A stretch of 64,000 bases of DNA from Silene conica (Eukaryota; Streptophyta; Magnoliopsida; Caryophyllales; Caryophyllaceae). Within the stretch, counting starts at the first letter, position 1; the number at the start of each line of letters is the position of its first letter. The position numbers were made by a program, and so were the translations under genes. Under the pieces are notes generated by a model that had not been told where the DNA came from, did no database searches, and saw only the letters and a program-made list of their open reading frames with translations. This document shows, piece after piece, positions 22,976-36,354 of this stretch. The stretch is from the NCBI GenBank assembly GCA_029255685.2, contig CM055313.2:77850641-77914640 (forward strand), given 5' to 3'.

Positions 22976-23244
22976 CTGGAGAGATAGATAAAGAAGGAAA
23001 ACGAGGGGAGGGAAAGGGAGATGTATAATATCTATTGTTTGGATAATGAGTTTGGGTTGGAGGGTAATGGAGGTGAGGGAAACGAAATGAGACCATTTTC
23101 TCTCTTATAAGCCTAATTAAAATCCGCCCGAGGTAGGAAACCTAGGGAAGGAGAACACCTTATGATGTACATTCCCCCTCCCTCACATTCCCTATCTTTA
23201 GTTCCTTACTCTCCCCTTCGTTTCCTTAATTCCTCCTACAATTG
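22976..23244. mobile_element. Probable MITE downstream of CPL3
   Basis: The left end is rich in 'aaggaaaacgaggggagg' and the right end in 'ctccccttcgtttcctt', which are imperfect inverted copies. The start lies within 10 bases of the CPL3 stop codon, so it probably supplies part of the 3' UTR. No clear target-site duplication was seen. Confidence 0.45.
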
Positions 23245-26200
23245 CATCCAAGCCAACCTTGCGTCTTATTCTGGTTGGGAACTTAGTGGGTAGCCCTTTC
23301 AGCCATTTTAGGGCAGCTAGCTGAATGTCTTCGATACATGTTAATCGACCTTTTTTAGCCACAAGTTTGGATGAGGGGTCCTGTCCTTGGCTTTATTACC
23401 TTGTTTTCTCAAGCATAGGGCAATAGAATTCCCAAGGATTGGGGTAGGGAGGAAATTCTGGCTTTGATACCCTATTAGAGAGGAGCCAAAGTTTAAGGTA
23501 GAAAATTATGGTTCGTCTGAATTTGTTGGCTATGCTGTGTGTATGGTTTTGTCGGTGATCGATTAATGCAGAAAAGGAGAAGATCGATTATCATGTCCTA
23601 GTCGCGGCCAAACAAGGAACTAGAGGCCTGTGGAACTGTTGGATTAATTCATGAAATTAACTAGAATTATAATTAATCTGTTTGGGGGTTGGGGATTATA
23701 TGGACCTCTTTCGAAAAAGAAAATGCAAAAAAACCAATCCCAGCCACGATGACAACGTTGTAGAATTGTGCAAATGTGTATCACTAATATCTTTTCGTGT
23801 CTCAATTATTTCCGATAAAAATAATCTCATATAACTAAATATATTACTAACAAAAATAATATTTTATTTGCTTAATCTTGATTGTATGCCTTGGTTTTAT
23901 CAAAAATATAAAAATTATCTATTTGTTTTTTTTCACACAACATGTTGCGAGTCTGTGACGTTGGTTTTCCTTCTGAAAAAGCTCTTTTCATGTGTCTATG
24001 ATTCTACTTTATGTACTTACCCATATTCCGGGATAAATTGAAGAGAGAATTGAGGGGTTGAATGTGAGAGCCTGGTATTATCTTGGTTTAACATTTGATG
24101 CTGTCACTCTAAATGAACATTTACGGTGAATAATGTTCATCATGAATGATGTTGAAACTTGAAAGCTTAGAAAAGCTAATAGGGGCGCTCGTCCCTGCTC
24201 CGGTTTTGAAACAATTGAAGTTTTAAGCTTTCTTTAAACCATTATTATCTCTTTGCCCTTGCTGATTTGAAATCCCGGCTCTGCCACTAGTAGCAATATA
24301 GTTTGTTACCGTCTTCCCTGCATTCGCCGTCACTGTATTTTGGGTGGTTAATATTGTCTCTTTCAAACAGTATAAGGCGGATCCAATTACAAACAACAAT
24401 CAACATGGGATTGCCATTCATGGAAACATCGCCATCTCTCTTTTTCTTAGAAATAAAGGAACCAAACGATCCTTAGTCACAAATTCTTGTTTTAGACAAT
24501 AATTTTAATCTGAAACGTCACAATCTTTCTGTTCTTACAAATAAAGGAACCTTACAAATACAATACTCGTTAAATTGATTCATGTGATTTATCATTTTCA
24601 ATATATTTCAGTGACATGTTGACAATCAAACAATTACTTGATCTTATAGGAACGTTTATCTAAATATGACAACGTTGTTATAATTAAAATGATTACATAT
24701 ATTATTGTTTAGAACAAGTGACACAAATTGACGCCAAAGATTGAATGTTTAGACCAAAACAAAAGTAATGAACAAAAGCTACAATCTCATACAAATTCTT
24801 GTTGAAAGATTGAAATTTTTAGGGAAATAAAACATGAGATTCCGCAGTTCCATCTTTTAACAATTCCGAATCAATTGGCGTGGTTAGTCGTCGATGCTTA
24901 ATTCTCCGATCAGAACTACCGATTATATATGCTCCAATAATAGGAGGTTGTTTATTTGGTGAAGTTTGGACATGTTTTCCGATATTGTACTTTTTGGTTT
25001 GATTATTACTAGTTTACTTAAAATTATTGATAATCTTAAAATAAGACTTTAGGAAAAAAGACTCGTTTAAAATTACCAGTAATTTACATCTTAAGATGAG
25101 TTTTGGAAATACAATACTTAACTTAAGACTCATCAAGACTATAAAGAGAAATTAATCAATGAGTAATATCTATGCGTCATTTCTTTTGTAAAAAAATGGA
25201 AGTGAAGTGATAGAGTAGAAAAGTAGAGTCCGAGTTAAATTTGACGGATAATTTATAGTCTGGGGTGAGTTTTGTTAGATAATGAGTATGCACGAAACAG
25301 GAATTGACAATAATAATTCACACCGAATCGACTTCGCTTTTCTAATAGAACAACTCGACCCTATATAAGTGTTAGGGTTATACCGAATTTCCTATTGAGA
25401 TGAGACGGTGTCCTCTGCTTTCCGGCACAAGAATCAGAGATGTAACTCAGAAGTATTTTATGCAGTTTGTTATATTTTCAATGATGCAGAAGAAAAAATC
25501 TCCACTCCATATCTATTTATATAGATATAAAAAGTATAGGGAAATGTATTTGTGAAGAGTTGTAACTTTTCACAAATTCTGACATATTCAATTTCTATTG
25601 CGGAAATTAAATTCCATCAAAGTTTCCCCGGGCATTGCCTCGGGTGCCCTTCATCATTGTTCAAATGAAAACTATACCGTAAATTCGTAAATAATTGTGC
25701 AAGTGTACACTCCGTATTACCCAAACTTATATATATTATATTATACAGAACTTACCCATCTACGAACCAAACCCAAATACGCTAAATGAACCGGTAATTA
25801 TATTAAATTACTAACAAGTTTTAACAATAAAGAAATAATAAAAGTTACTAGAAAGTTGATGCGGCGATAATCATACCCTTACAAATTGGATAAATGAGAT
25901 ATTAATTCTGTTGTAATGTATTTTTTTGATGAAGTCAGATTAATATTATATCTAGAAAATGCAGCAAGAGTTCCGGAAAGACAGAAATTGTTGTTGAAGA
26001 TAATACAACATTTTGTTAAGTAGGTGTCTAAGAAGTAGCATTGTACGTAATAAAACATCACATTATACGGACTACCGAGTACATATTATTAGAAGGTTGT
26101 GACATATTTATTAGAATCCTAACATCAATCACCTTCCTAGATTCAAGTCATTCAACATACATTATTCAGATTCCAATATTCAGATTAATTTGGGTGTCTA

Positions 26201-26959
26201 ATATAATGAAGATGTCCAAATGTAGTCCATCGTAGAATTGTAACCTCCTATGGAATACCATTAGATTTGGTGATTCATATATTGGTTTGGTTACCGGCTA
26301 ACATCCATCCTACGGTTTAAGTGCGTCTGCAAAGAGTCGTACAATCTGATCGACAACCCCCACTTCCCTAAACTCCCGAACCCAACTCACCACAAAATCG
26401 TTCCCTTTTCTGTACTCAAACCCTTCTTATATATTTTGTGTTAAAAGGATCGAATTGAATTGGCCTAAGGATATGATAACGGATGTTATAACATTTAAGT
26501 TTATTGTAGCCTCTTCCAATATAATGCCTTGATTTGCTTCAAAATTCTGGTGCCAAATTATAATACTGCTAATCTGCTATGGGTGGGGCTGAATACACGG
26601 TTAGATGCTTTCGTATATGCAACCCCACAACGCGTACTTTCAAATCAATCCTTCCTCCCTCGAAGAAGAAATTGACTCACCGTAGCTGATCAGATGGTTT
26701 TGGTTAGGATAGTGAACACGTCGATTATAAGTAATGTTTGGGTATGTGTGTTGTGTGTATATATAACAGGATGATTTCTAAGAATGGTAGAGAATACTAA
26801 GATTTAACAATATATAACTATTATATAATTTCACTTAAGACTACGCATAACATGAAATAACACTAAGCAAAACGTAATTAAGACTGCTGCACAACATGTA
26901 ACACTCTTCTTTGCATTTCTACATACGTTCTGCTAATACAATGCTTCAATTAAATAGGA
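23245..26959. other. Spacer between convergent CPL3-like and aquaporin genes
   Basis: About 3.7 kb with no ORF that resembles a protein. It should hold the 3' UTRs of both genes. Stretches such as 25250-25680 look like old repeat fragments but show no termini I can name. Confidence 0.6.
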
Positions 26960-29900
26960 TTATTCATCGTCAAGATTGGGGGAGCTCGAGTTCATGAACG
27001 ACTCAACCGCCTTTGCAAAACCCGCTCTCAAGATATATTGATAGTAGACCACAACTATTGCAGCTCCGATGAATGGTCCCACCCAGAAAATCCACTGCAT
27101 TCTCGTCAAATTCGACATAATAAGTTCATTTTTACTACCATTTTACTTTATCGATGATTATGCATTGCAAATTTGTAATCTTTGATGGACTCCAAAGGGC
27201 AAATGAATATTGTGGGCCAAACATAAACACCCCAACGGCCCAAATGAATTTCGACTTTTAGTTGAAATTTTTGAATTTTTTTTGTTTAGTCTGATGCATT
27301 ATTAGTTTGCGTCCTTGACTTATTTCGGCTAAAGTACAATTTTTGGTTTTGTCCTTAAGAAAACGATGTGATAGAATTAGTATTTCGGTAAAAGAAAAAA
27401 CAAAAGAAATGGTGTATTCTTACTTGATCGGCCCAAGCCTTTTTATCATTGTAGATCACGGCAGCTCCGAAACTTCTAGCCGGGTTGATACCGGTGCCGG
27501 TAATTGGGATGGTGGCTAGGTGAACCATAAACACCGCAAATCCAATTGGAAGAGGAGCCAATACCTTTACATTGTCCAAAAATCAAGTTAAAATTTTCGG
27601 TATATATTGGCTTAAGACAGAAACAAAGGATGGGTGAATTTTAGACCTAATTAAGGAACTCCCTAATTAAGACTAACCCTGTTTGAATTAAAAAAATAAA
27701 ATAAATGAGTCATTATAGGCCTATAAGGTTGATGTTCCTTTCAATTTTACTTTATTGTATTTCGTTAATTCTTATTTACGTTTAATCAATTATGTTCAGT
27801 TAATCTTTTCACAAAATCAACTTTTAATCCAACTAAATTCACTTCACCACGTTTCCACTAAATTTAGTTCAATTAAACTTAACTCCAATTAATTCAATTC
27901 AGTTCGTTCAGCCGAAAAGAACATGGCCTAAGTTATATATACTTGCTCATAATAAGTGACTAATTAGACCAAAGGTAATATATAATCAACAATTCTATTA
28001 TATGTTGATTTTTTTTGTAATTTATAGCAAAAAGTGATCATTTTTTAATAAATAACGACAATTTTTTTAAAAAATGATTATTCTTTAGTCATGAAAAAAT
28101 GATGATTATTATGAAAATGCGAGGGTTGAATAAAAGATGCGGTATATGAGAAGGCAAAAGAGAGGGAAGAGGAAGTTACAGGAATATGGGAATCCCTGGC
28201 TCTGCGTTTAGGATCAGTAGCAGAGAAAACAGAGTAAACGAGGAAAAAAGTGCCGATAATCTCAGCACAAAGGCCAGTTGATTTGCTATAGCCAGCGGAC
28301 AAGACATTGGCTCCACCACCAAAGGTATTGTAATTGGTATGTTGTATGGCCTTCACGAGTCCAACTCCACAAATGGCCCCTAAACATTGGGACACCATGT
28401 ACAGTATGGCCCTTGCTAGTGTCAGTTTCCTTGCCAATAACAATCCAAATGTCACTGCTGGGTTTATATGTCCACCTGCACATTTTCAATAATTATCAGC
28501 CTCTCAATTACTTATTATTCACTGCAACGGATTATTTTACTAGATTAAAAAAGGAAAAAGAGTTAGAGGTCAATTGCAAAATCCCGTGTTATACAAACTC
28601 TTATATCACGGCTTTACAAAAAAAAATGAATTTGTGTTTTGTAAGGCTTTGATGTTATTGTTGTGGTCTTGAGTTTGTAAGCAAATTTACAACTTGGTTT
28701 ACTTTTAAAAAAACCTAAATAATTAGATAGTAAATAATTAGATAGTTACTCTCTTCCGGACATGACAAACCAACTCGACGTCACTGACTTGACTTGAAAT
28801 TATTGGCTTAAATTATAAAGCCTGAAAATGACCCGATATCCAAATATTTTATTCGGCAAAAACTTGACCCGAACTTTGCTAGACCCGTAATTGGCCGGAT
28901 CCAAATGAGTTCATGTGAAACTATCTAAATCAAAAATAATATTGTGAAACATAACCTAGAGTTACCTAAAATAACTAATTTGAAAACAAATTAAATATTC
29001 TTTCGAATAAGAGAAAATCAATTGTAAGACAGTCCCTCTTACTAAATGTGTGATTCTGAAAAATTAAACCGTAATTATAATTTTTTTTGAAGTATAGTCC
29101 TCTAAAAGGACTCGATCATAAGCAACCCAAACCCTTAATGATCGGACCCAAATGACCCGAATCCAATAAAATTTGATAACACAACTTAAACCCTTAATTA
29201 CATGACCTTGTTGAATGATCTGGCTCGACCCAAAACAAACCGGTAGCATTGTTTGCCAATAAAGCAAGTACACAAGCTAATATATAAATCTCTATGTAGC
29301 ACCAAAACGGACACGGACACGGACACGGGACACGGCATGCCATAAAATTTAGGACACGGGACACGGCATTTAAATTTAATAAAATATACATTTTTTAGTT
29401 ATAAATTTTTGATTTTATTTTTGTTAAAGTATTTGATATTATTTTAAATAAGTGAATGTAAAACCTGCCATTGATAATAAATTTATTTTCATTCCTCATC
29501 CCAATCAATATTCTAATTGATCTCTTTTGATAGCGCATTTCTCATCTCAAGAACATCATTCATCGCAAATGATAATCAAATATCGTGGACACGCGACGGA
29601 CACAGCTCAAATACCATGGACACGCGTCGGACACGTGCCCAAATAAATGTAGAAAGTTAGACACGGCTGATTAGGTGTTGGACACGTTTCGGCGTGTGTC
29701 CGTGAAGTGTCGGTGTCAGACTCGGTGTCGGACACGGTACGGCTCATTAGGAGAAGTGTCCGTGCTACCTATATAATATACTGTATTAATATTAAGAGTA
29801 ATGTTTAAAGATAGTCTTAAAGATGATATTTAAACATTTAATACCTACTTTTATATGCGGTATTAACTTCAAAATTAAGAATTAAATTATATATTACTAA

Positions 29901-30587
29901 ATGCAATTAATACAAATATTAAAAATTTACGGTCTTTTATACTCCTATTTTTTTAACACAACTCTAATAAGAACTGTATTTATCATAACCCTAATATTAA
30001 ATCCCATGCTCAATCACTTTATTTGAAAATTAGTGAACAACCACTATTGTTTTGGACGTGTGAAAAACATTTAATAATATCACTAGGAATTATAAAATTG
30101 AATTGAATGTGCATTATTGCTAACACATGTTAATTAATCCCAATTAATACATGATTATATGACTTCACAAATCTATAGCAACAGTTATATGTAGGTTACC
30201 CTGGCTACCAACAAACACAACGATCCAATCGTGTCCACATCATCAACGTTATTACCTTAATAAGTAAAATTAATGTCGAAAAGTCGTACCAGAAACACCA
30301 GCAGTGCAGTAAACAAGAATAAAGATCATGCCACCAAAAGCCCAAGCAATGCCAAGAATATCAGCACCACGACAGTCATCGTGAGAACTTTGGCTCTTGT
30401 AACCGATAACAGTCGACACCGAGATATACAAGAACAAAAGCGTAGCAATGAACTCTGCAAGAAGAGCTCTGTAAAATGACCATCTTCTTAGTTCCTTAGT
30501 ATCAAGGAAGAGTGATGGTGGAGGGTCTTTATAGGCTACTTTTGGAACTTCTTCTTCAGCTGCTGCTGCTTCTACATCGCCAGTCAT
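26960..30587 (-). CDS. PIP2: Plasma-membrane aquaporin, PIP2 subgroup
   Basis: A water channel of the plasma membrane, 289 aa in four exons: 30587-30290, 28475-28180, 27564-27424 and 27094-26960, all with GT-AG introns and the four-exon structure usual for PIP genes. Six membrane spans are evident. NPA motifs are at 104-106 and 225-227. The selectivity filter is Phe84, His213, Thr222 and Arg228, the water-specific set. The loop A Cys is residue 72 and the gating loop D His is residue 196 ('RDSHIP'). The short N-terminus and long C-tail place it in PIP2 rather than PIP1. The C-tail phosphosite is kept (Ser277). The loop B phosphosite, usually Ser, is Thr118. The tail ends in an acidic 'LDDE'. 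The protein is intact by all sites checked. Intron 1 is 1.8 kb and contains a repeat element; intron 2 contains a MITE. Confidence 0.95.
27726..27931. mobile_element. MITE in aquaporin intron 2
   Basis: The right end, 'gaaaagaacatggcct', is an imperfect inverted copy of the left end, 'aggttgatgttcctttc'. The interior, rich in 'caattaa' and 'ttcaatt' motifs, is shared with 31885-32112. It lies inside intron 2 (27565-28179) and does not touch the splice sites. Confidence 0.6.
29296..29768. mobile_element. GTAGCAC-ended repeat in aquaporin intron 1
   Basis: The segment starts GTAGCACC and ends GTGCTAC, with CTAT on both sides as a possible target-site duplication. The ends are rich in 'ggacacgg' units on the left and 'gtgtcggtgtc' on the right, which are inverted with respect to each other. 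Its GC-rich ends stand out from the AT-rich intron. Confidence 0.65.
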
Positions 30588-31884
30588 TTTCTTTCTTTTA
30601 ATAAACTATGGCTTTTGTTTGCAAATATAGTATGTTTATCTATGTATATGTTTGAGACTTGTGGTTTAAGTGATAGTTGTATTTGAGAAAAATATGAGGG
30701 CACTTCCTCCTTTTATTTTACTTTTTTTTTATTATTATTTTATTTTTATTTTCTTCTAAGAATATAGATGGCTTACTCAATTTATAAATATTAGGTCTTT
30801 TGTAGATTATTTAATGTTCTAAATAGTCCTATATCACAAATACAAGTTAGTTGCATATCCATTATATTCATTTTCATTTTATTTTTTGGTGTAAACCTTC
30901 CGATTTAGGTCAAATACAGGTCTATTGAATTTTCAGGGCTCTAAGACAAGACTCTGTACCAATTGATCTAATTGCTCATGAATTACATGTCCATTATTCA
31001 TCAAAACTATATTTAACACTCAGAATGAACAATTGATTTTAACCTAGTTATTCGCCCCGTGTCACATTTAATTTAGGAACAAATAATTATAGAGTATTAG
31101 TATTATTTGTCAATTTTCTATATAAAACAAAATAGATATAACTAGCTAGGTAATTTGATTTTATACATCAATTATAGTTCACTTGTTATCTAATACTCAG
31201 AATAAGAAGTCATCTCTTCTTGCCTGATTTTTGTGCAAAAAGTATAAGTAAATCAGGCAACAGTGAAATAAAAAGAGTATAATGTGAACAAGTTAGAAGA
31301 TTATTCACACTCAACCAAAAAAAAAATATCATAGTTGTTTGTTTTACTTAGATATTTGTCTATCTTTTGTGTCTCAACTTCTCCATGCTCACATAATAAT
31401 CTTGTAGTGTTTTAATAACTCCCTTAAATTATAGGGTAAAAGAGATTGGATGTATGCAACCATATTATTGTGTTATCAATACAAATAAACTCGTTTTGCA
31501 AAACCCGAGATGAAAATTGTGTTGATAACTATATCAACAAACAATCACTTCACAAAAGAAAAGAAAACTCATTTTAATTTATTCTATTATAATCCAAAAC
31601 CCAGACATTAATAATGAATCCTTCGCACCATTAAAAATACAAAAACAATGCAATAACTTCCCTAAAAAAACAATGCACATAATAATATATCAAAGATTTA
31701 AAGAAAATGATAAATATAGCCTTAATTGGGCCATTAAGAAGCTAAAATTAATACTAAATATTGTTATTAATTACATTAGTTTTTGTGCATTTTGTCATAA
31801 ATTCTTATATGAATACCAAATTTAGAAGGTTTTAACCCTTAAATATAACCTGAAGGGCTATATTTAACATTATTACCTAAGATT
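30588..31884. promoter_or_regulatory. Upstream region of the aquaporin gene
   Basis: AT-rich DNA 5' of the aquaporin start codon. The stretch from 30588 to about 30715 probably holds the leader and core promoter, but no TATA box could be assigned with confidence. No ORF is recognised. Confidence 0.35.
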
Positions 31885-32112
31885 TAGGTTTTGTTCTTTT
31901 TTACTTAATTTCAACTCATTTAAGTTTTGCTTAATTGTATTCCATTAAATTTTATTTACATGTAATCAATTATGTTCAATTAATCTATTCACAAAATTAA
32001 CTTTTAATTCAACTAATTTTACCCCACCTCAGCTCCACTCAATTTAGTTCAATTAAGTTCTACTCCATTTAAATTAATTCAGCTCATTTCAGTTGAGAAA
32101 AACAGTGCCTTA
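31885..32112. mobile_element. MITE, second copy of the family in aquaporin intron 2
   Basis: The segment aligns with 27726-27931 in the same orientation over blocks such as 'taatcaattatgttca' and 'atttagttcaatta'. The ends are imperfectly inverted ('aggttttgttctttttta' and 'gagaaaaacagtgcct'). Confidence 0.65.
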
Positions 32113-32171
32113 ATAATGTTGCAAGTTTTTGGGTTGGTTTTTAAACTCCTAGCAAATGTCCTATCTAAGTA

Positions 32172-32481
32172 AGGGGTCGTTTGGTTACCCACTAAAAAAC
32201 GTAGGAATTTTAAATTCACGTGAATTGCTAAATTGACCTCTTGCTGTTTGGTTACCCCAATTCACGTGAATTTGTACTTCCCATGAATTTGCAATTCCTC
32301 TATAATGGAGGAAGTGCCTTACCTAGGCCCCCCTAGGTAAGTGGAATGCCTACATGAATTGCATTTCCTACATAGCAATTAGCAACCAAACAACATTTTC
32401 TAATTCACGTGAATTTTAAAATCATGTGTTTTACGACTTCCTAGACAATACGAATTACTACATATAACCAAACGACTCCTA
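32172..32481. mobile_element. MITE with GGGGTCGTTTGGTT ends
   Basis: The left end, 'aggggtcgtttggtta', is mirrored by 'aaccaaacgactcct' at the right. Inside are repeated 'aattcacgtgaatt' palindromes. It is a close relative of the interrupted copy at 61491-62914, sharing 'ttacctag' and 'gtaagtgg' blocks in the centre. Length is 310 bp with no coding content. Confidence 0.8.
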
Positions 32482-32680
32482 ATTATACGACCAATTTAAA
32501 TCTAAAAATGTCCATTCATTATAAGTTTGATAAATCCATTTTGGTACAGTACATTGTTTGTGTTTAAGGTACGGTGGTAGGCTGGTAGCTGTCAAAGAAG
32601 TTCTATTAGTCATCCTTCCTATCTTGACAAACATCAAAACAAAACAAAACATATTACCGTGTAAAAAAACAAACACAAAT

Positions 32681-32861
32681 TCCCATTGAAAGCAGACATA
32701 TCCGTCACAAACTTAAAACGGGTTAAGTATTATCCAAATGATTAGATAAGAGAACAGAATAATGCTACTCCCTAAACAATTTGTTTTTGTCTTATCTACC
32801 AACTTAGTATTACTTGACCAATCTTCAACTTATGACGGATATGTCCGTTTTCAATGAGACT
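32681..32861. mobile_element. MITE with about 30-bp terminal inverted repeats
   Basis: The left end 'cattgaaagcagacatatcc' matches, inverted and with a few mismatches, the right end 'ggatatgtccgttttcaatg'. The inner motif TATCCGTCA/TGACGGATA continues the repeat to about 30 bp. The interior of about 120 bp is unconserved. The MITE at 9450-9618 shares the GACGGATA motif. Confidence 0.75.
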
Positions 32862-35269
32862 TACTAAAGAGCAAATAACATATTGATATTATGATCTTTC
32901 TATTCAAAATAAATAATAATTAGAGATTATTATTAATTAGAAATCTTCATAGTACTAAAGATTGTCCACTTACATTATTGTTATTTAATAACAACCATCA
33001 TGAATGGTCTCCATTCTCTCCTCTCGTTTTTTTTTGGTACGATCCTCTCGTTAGTGTTTGTGGTAGTAGGGAAACAAATGAACAAAACGGAGGAAATATC
33101 AAGTTAACAAGTTAGCACAATTATTCACTCACACTCTTGTCAAAAAAAAAAAAAAAAAAATTATTCACTCACACTAAAAGATTACTTTATTTGTCCTAAA
33201 TATTTGTTTGCTTTTTTTATTTTTGGTTTTTCTACATGATATCCCTGTATTTTTTTTTAAATAATTCTACGTGATACCTGTGATCTCATTTTCAAAAAAT
33301 ACCTTTGAATTTAGTGAATAGTACTTAAAATAAACAAACTATTAAAAACCGAGTTTTCAAACAGTTCAATTTTGTAAACAAAATATGTTTACGATTGACT
33401 AAACGATATTTATGCTAATGGTTTCACAAATTGGGGTCAAAAGATCAACAAAAGGTGCATACAATAAACACTTAAAAGAGATAAATTAGTGCATTTTGGA
33501 TACTTTGAAAGGTTTTCATTAAGTTTAGGGGTATCAACGAAGTTTTGGAAAAATGAGGGGTTTTATGTAGAAAACCCTTTATTTTTTATGACGGGCATTT
33601 TAATCAAAAGCAAACAAATGATTGAGAGGAAAGAAGTAACACATAGCGGTTTTATTTAAGACATCTTTAAATAATGTATCTAAAGTGCTCATAATAATAT
33701 ATTAAATATTTATTCAAAAGATAAAATATTAAAGATCACAAATCACAATGCTACTGACTCATCATGCCTAAAGGAGAAAATAACACAGACGAGGTATGGA
33801 AAGGTGGGCTTCATGTCGTGCCGATGAAATGAAAATGACGGCCCAGAGGCACATGGTGTGTCATGTTGTGCTTGGGCGCGCCCAAACAATTTCTCCACTC
33901 CACTTCAGCCTTATTTCTTTATATTTTGGGTTTGCCATGACACGATCTTCTTTCTCAAACGGCTCAGACACAACCCAAGGTCCATGGCACATTGACACAC
34001 ATACTTTGCTGGGCCGTGCCAATCCCGCGTCATGCTAAAATGGCCCAATATCGGTGTTGAGACATGCTAACCATCAACCCGCGCGCTCACCTCCCACTCT
34101 AGTCCTATCTAAACTATTCTACTACCAATTTACATCTAATAATGGTCATTTATTACATACAATCAAGTTTGATAAGATCCATTTTGGTATAGTACATGGT
34201 TTGTGTTTAAGGTACGGTATTAGCTGTCAAGAAGCTCTAAATTTCTAATCATCCATCCTATCTTTGAGAAACATCAAACAAAACAAAACAAAATTATTGA
34301 GTAAAACAGAATATAATAACAAATTGATATTATGATCCCTCCCTATTTTTCAAAATAAATAATTAGAGATATATACTACAAATCTTTGGCCGACCTATTT
34401 GAGTTAAATACATGTTACTCTCGTTTCGTTATCAATTGCTGTTGACAGGACCCGGTTCATCATCATCCACATAATGTAGAAGAATAATTATATAATGGTA
34501 TTTTGCTACTATGTTGTATTATGTATATATGTGGTGTATAAAGTGTATTGACATCTCATCATTGCTGTTTGGTCCAATTTCTCAAACTATACATGGCTCC
34601 AATTTCTGGCATTATGCTCATTATCGTAATGTCATACTACAGGATTTAGTTGCTTTGTTTTATCGTGTTCTTTGGAGATGCATACCCTTATGTAGACCTG
34701 ACCAAAGGAACTGGCCAACCTGGCCCATCTCGGTTCACGGGCTGCATTTGGCTTGACCCGTATAGCCCATCCCTCATTCGTCAAGCCAGTCCCAACACAA
34801 CCCAAGTTCGGGTTCCATATTTCAATCCTGGCCCGTCCTTTGGTTCGCCATCTTAGGCAAAAGATACTCTGTATAATAAAGGTTTGTCAGCCCGGCCCGT
34901 CCTAAACCCACCTTTGACTCCCAACGGGCTGAGTTAGGGTCACATCCATAGCAATCAGGTTCGGTTTCATCTTTCAAACCCGGCCCACCCTTTGACCCGC
35001 CATTTTAGGCAAAAACAAAAAATAAATTAAAAAAATAATAGAGGCCCGCCAGCATCGCCCGCCCTTAACACGCCTAAGACTCCCAACGAGTCGGGTTCGG
35101 CTCACCTCCCTCCACAACCCTGTAACAATCCATGATATTGAGAGTAAAGTTGTCCCACATTGAGAAATTGAGGAGCTTGTTCCATGTTTATAAGTAATTA
35201 GACTCACCATTTAGTAATAAAGCCTTATGCTTCTGGGCTTAATTGAGGACAAATTATGGGCTTCGAAGG
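32862..35269. other. Intergenic spacer, GC-rich in its second half
   Basis: No gene recognised. A run of 18 A lies at about 33140-33160. From about 34690 the base composition rises because of diverged direct repeats containing 'cggcccg', 'ccgccattttaggcaaaa' and 'gactcccaacgggct', about 140-190 bp apart (for example 34850 and 35005). These look like decayed tandem repeats related in style to the array at 35270. Confidence 0.5.
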
Positions 35270-35653
35270 TACACATTCAGTCTTAATGAGATTGTGTTAC
35301 AACTGCGACGGGTCGGCCTATTATAAGCCGAGTCCGGTCCGCTAGGCCTGCCTTATTTAAGGTCAGTTAAGGACTTAGTGGGGTGTGCCCAACTTGGCCC
35401 GCCGAACCCCTTTTATTTACGGGCTTAATGGGGTGAGCTGGCCCATGGCTAGCTCAATTGACATTAAGGGTAATTCTTAGGTCACAATCTTTTGCTTGTG
35501 ATGGGTCGGGCTGTTATAAGCCGAGTCCGGTCCGCTAGGCCTGCCTTATTTATGGCCAGTTACGGGGTTAATGGGGTGTGCCCAACTTGGCCTGCCGAAC
35601 CCGTTTTATTCAAGGGGTAGTTAAGGGCTTAGTGGGGTGAGCTCGGCCCGTGG
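35270..35653. repeat. Tandem repeat array, unit about 193 bp (left part)
   Basis: Two units are visible: 'gggtcggcctattataagccgag' at 35310 and its match at 35503, both followed by 'tccggtccgctaggcctgcc' and 'gtgtgcccaacttggcc'. The second unit is cut after 'gcccgtgg' at 35653, where LTR sequence begins. Another unit and a partial one occur at 51353-51600. Confidence 0.85.
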
Positions 35654-36354
35654 TGATAGCGGGGTTTGTCGCCCTCCCCCGATCAACTAAGCTAATGTAG
35701 TAGGGTAGTCGAGGTCGATCCACATGGAGGTCAAGGTCAAGTACTAGTCGGTCTCAAATTGTAGGTTAGCTACGCAAAACAAGAATGAGATAGGAAGCAA
35801 ACTAAACATCTAAACATAAATTAACTATGACTACTAACTAAGAAAACGAACAAATAATAGAATAAAGATAAAAGCAATCAAGAAAAGGACTAGAGCGCGA
35901 CTTCGACTTCCAACACTTGTAATTACCGCTTAACTCATGTAACAAGTTGTCAATGGGAGGTTAATGGTGAGACGCCTCTATTTCACTCATAGACTCCCTC
36001 TCGGGCTCACATAAGACACTAGCTATGCCGACACAAATCCCTCCCGGGCTCACGCATCAAACTCCTTAATTCAAGGGTCAAAGCTTACCAAAATATGCCT
36101 ATGTTGACTCCCCTTTCCTAAAGATTAAGGTTCTAAGTCCACGCTATACCCCGGTCATCTCACTCCCTCTCCCGAGAGTCGATCTCAAACCGAAAATTAA
36201 GGGCACCCCCCTCTCAAGTCATCCTTTCCGGGCTCGACTCAATGAAGCTACTACTCCCAACAAGATGTCCCGACTCAAGTCTAGCCAACTCTCGTTGACG
36301 GACAAGGACTCAAGGTCAAAGTACAAACACGATAGAGTAATGACAATTAGACCC
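35654..36354 (-). mobile_element. Ty3/gypsy-type LTR, 3' part, interrupted by the Sirevirus
   Basis: Read on the minus strand this ends with 'ctccatgtggatcgacctcg', a pyrimidine-rich stretch and finally CTATCA at 35654. This is the same layout as the LTR ends at 259 and 54847. It begins at the edge of the 193-bp repeat unit and is split at 36354 by the Copia element. The rest should continue at 47325, but its far end could not be located. No primer-binding site lies beyond the 3' end, so this is a 3' LTR or a solo LTR. Confidence 0.6.
36350..36354. repeat. Target-site duplication GACCC (left)
   Basis: GACCC directly before the LTR start at 36355 is repeated at 47320-47324 directly after the other LTR, as expected for Copia integration. 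Confidence 0.95.

Noticed and set aside
25250..25690. Possible LTR or integrated viral fragment
   Set aside because: No paired LTR, primer-binding site or coding motif was found, so only a spacer call is justified.
33781..34860. Several ORFs of 60-80 codons
   Set aside because: No conserved motifs and no supporting exon structure. They fall in decayed repeat DNA.
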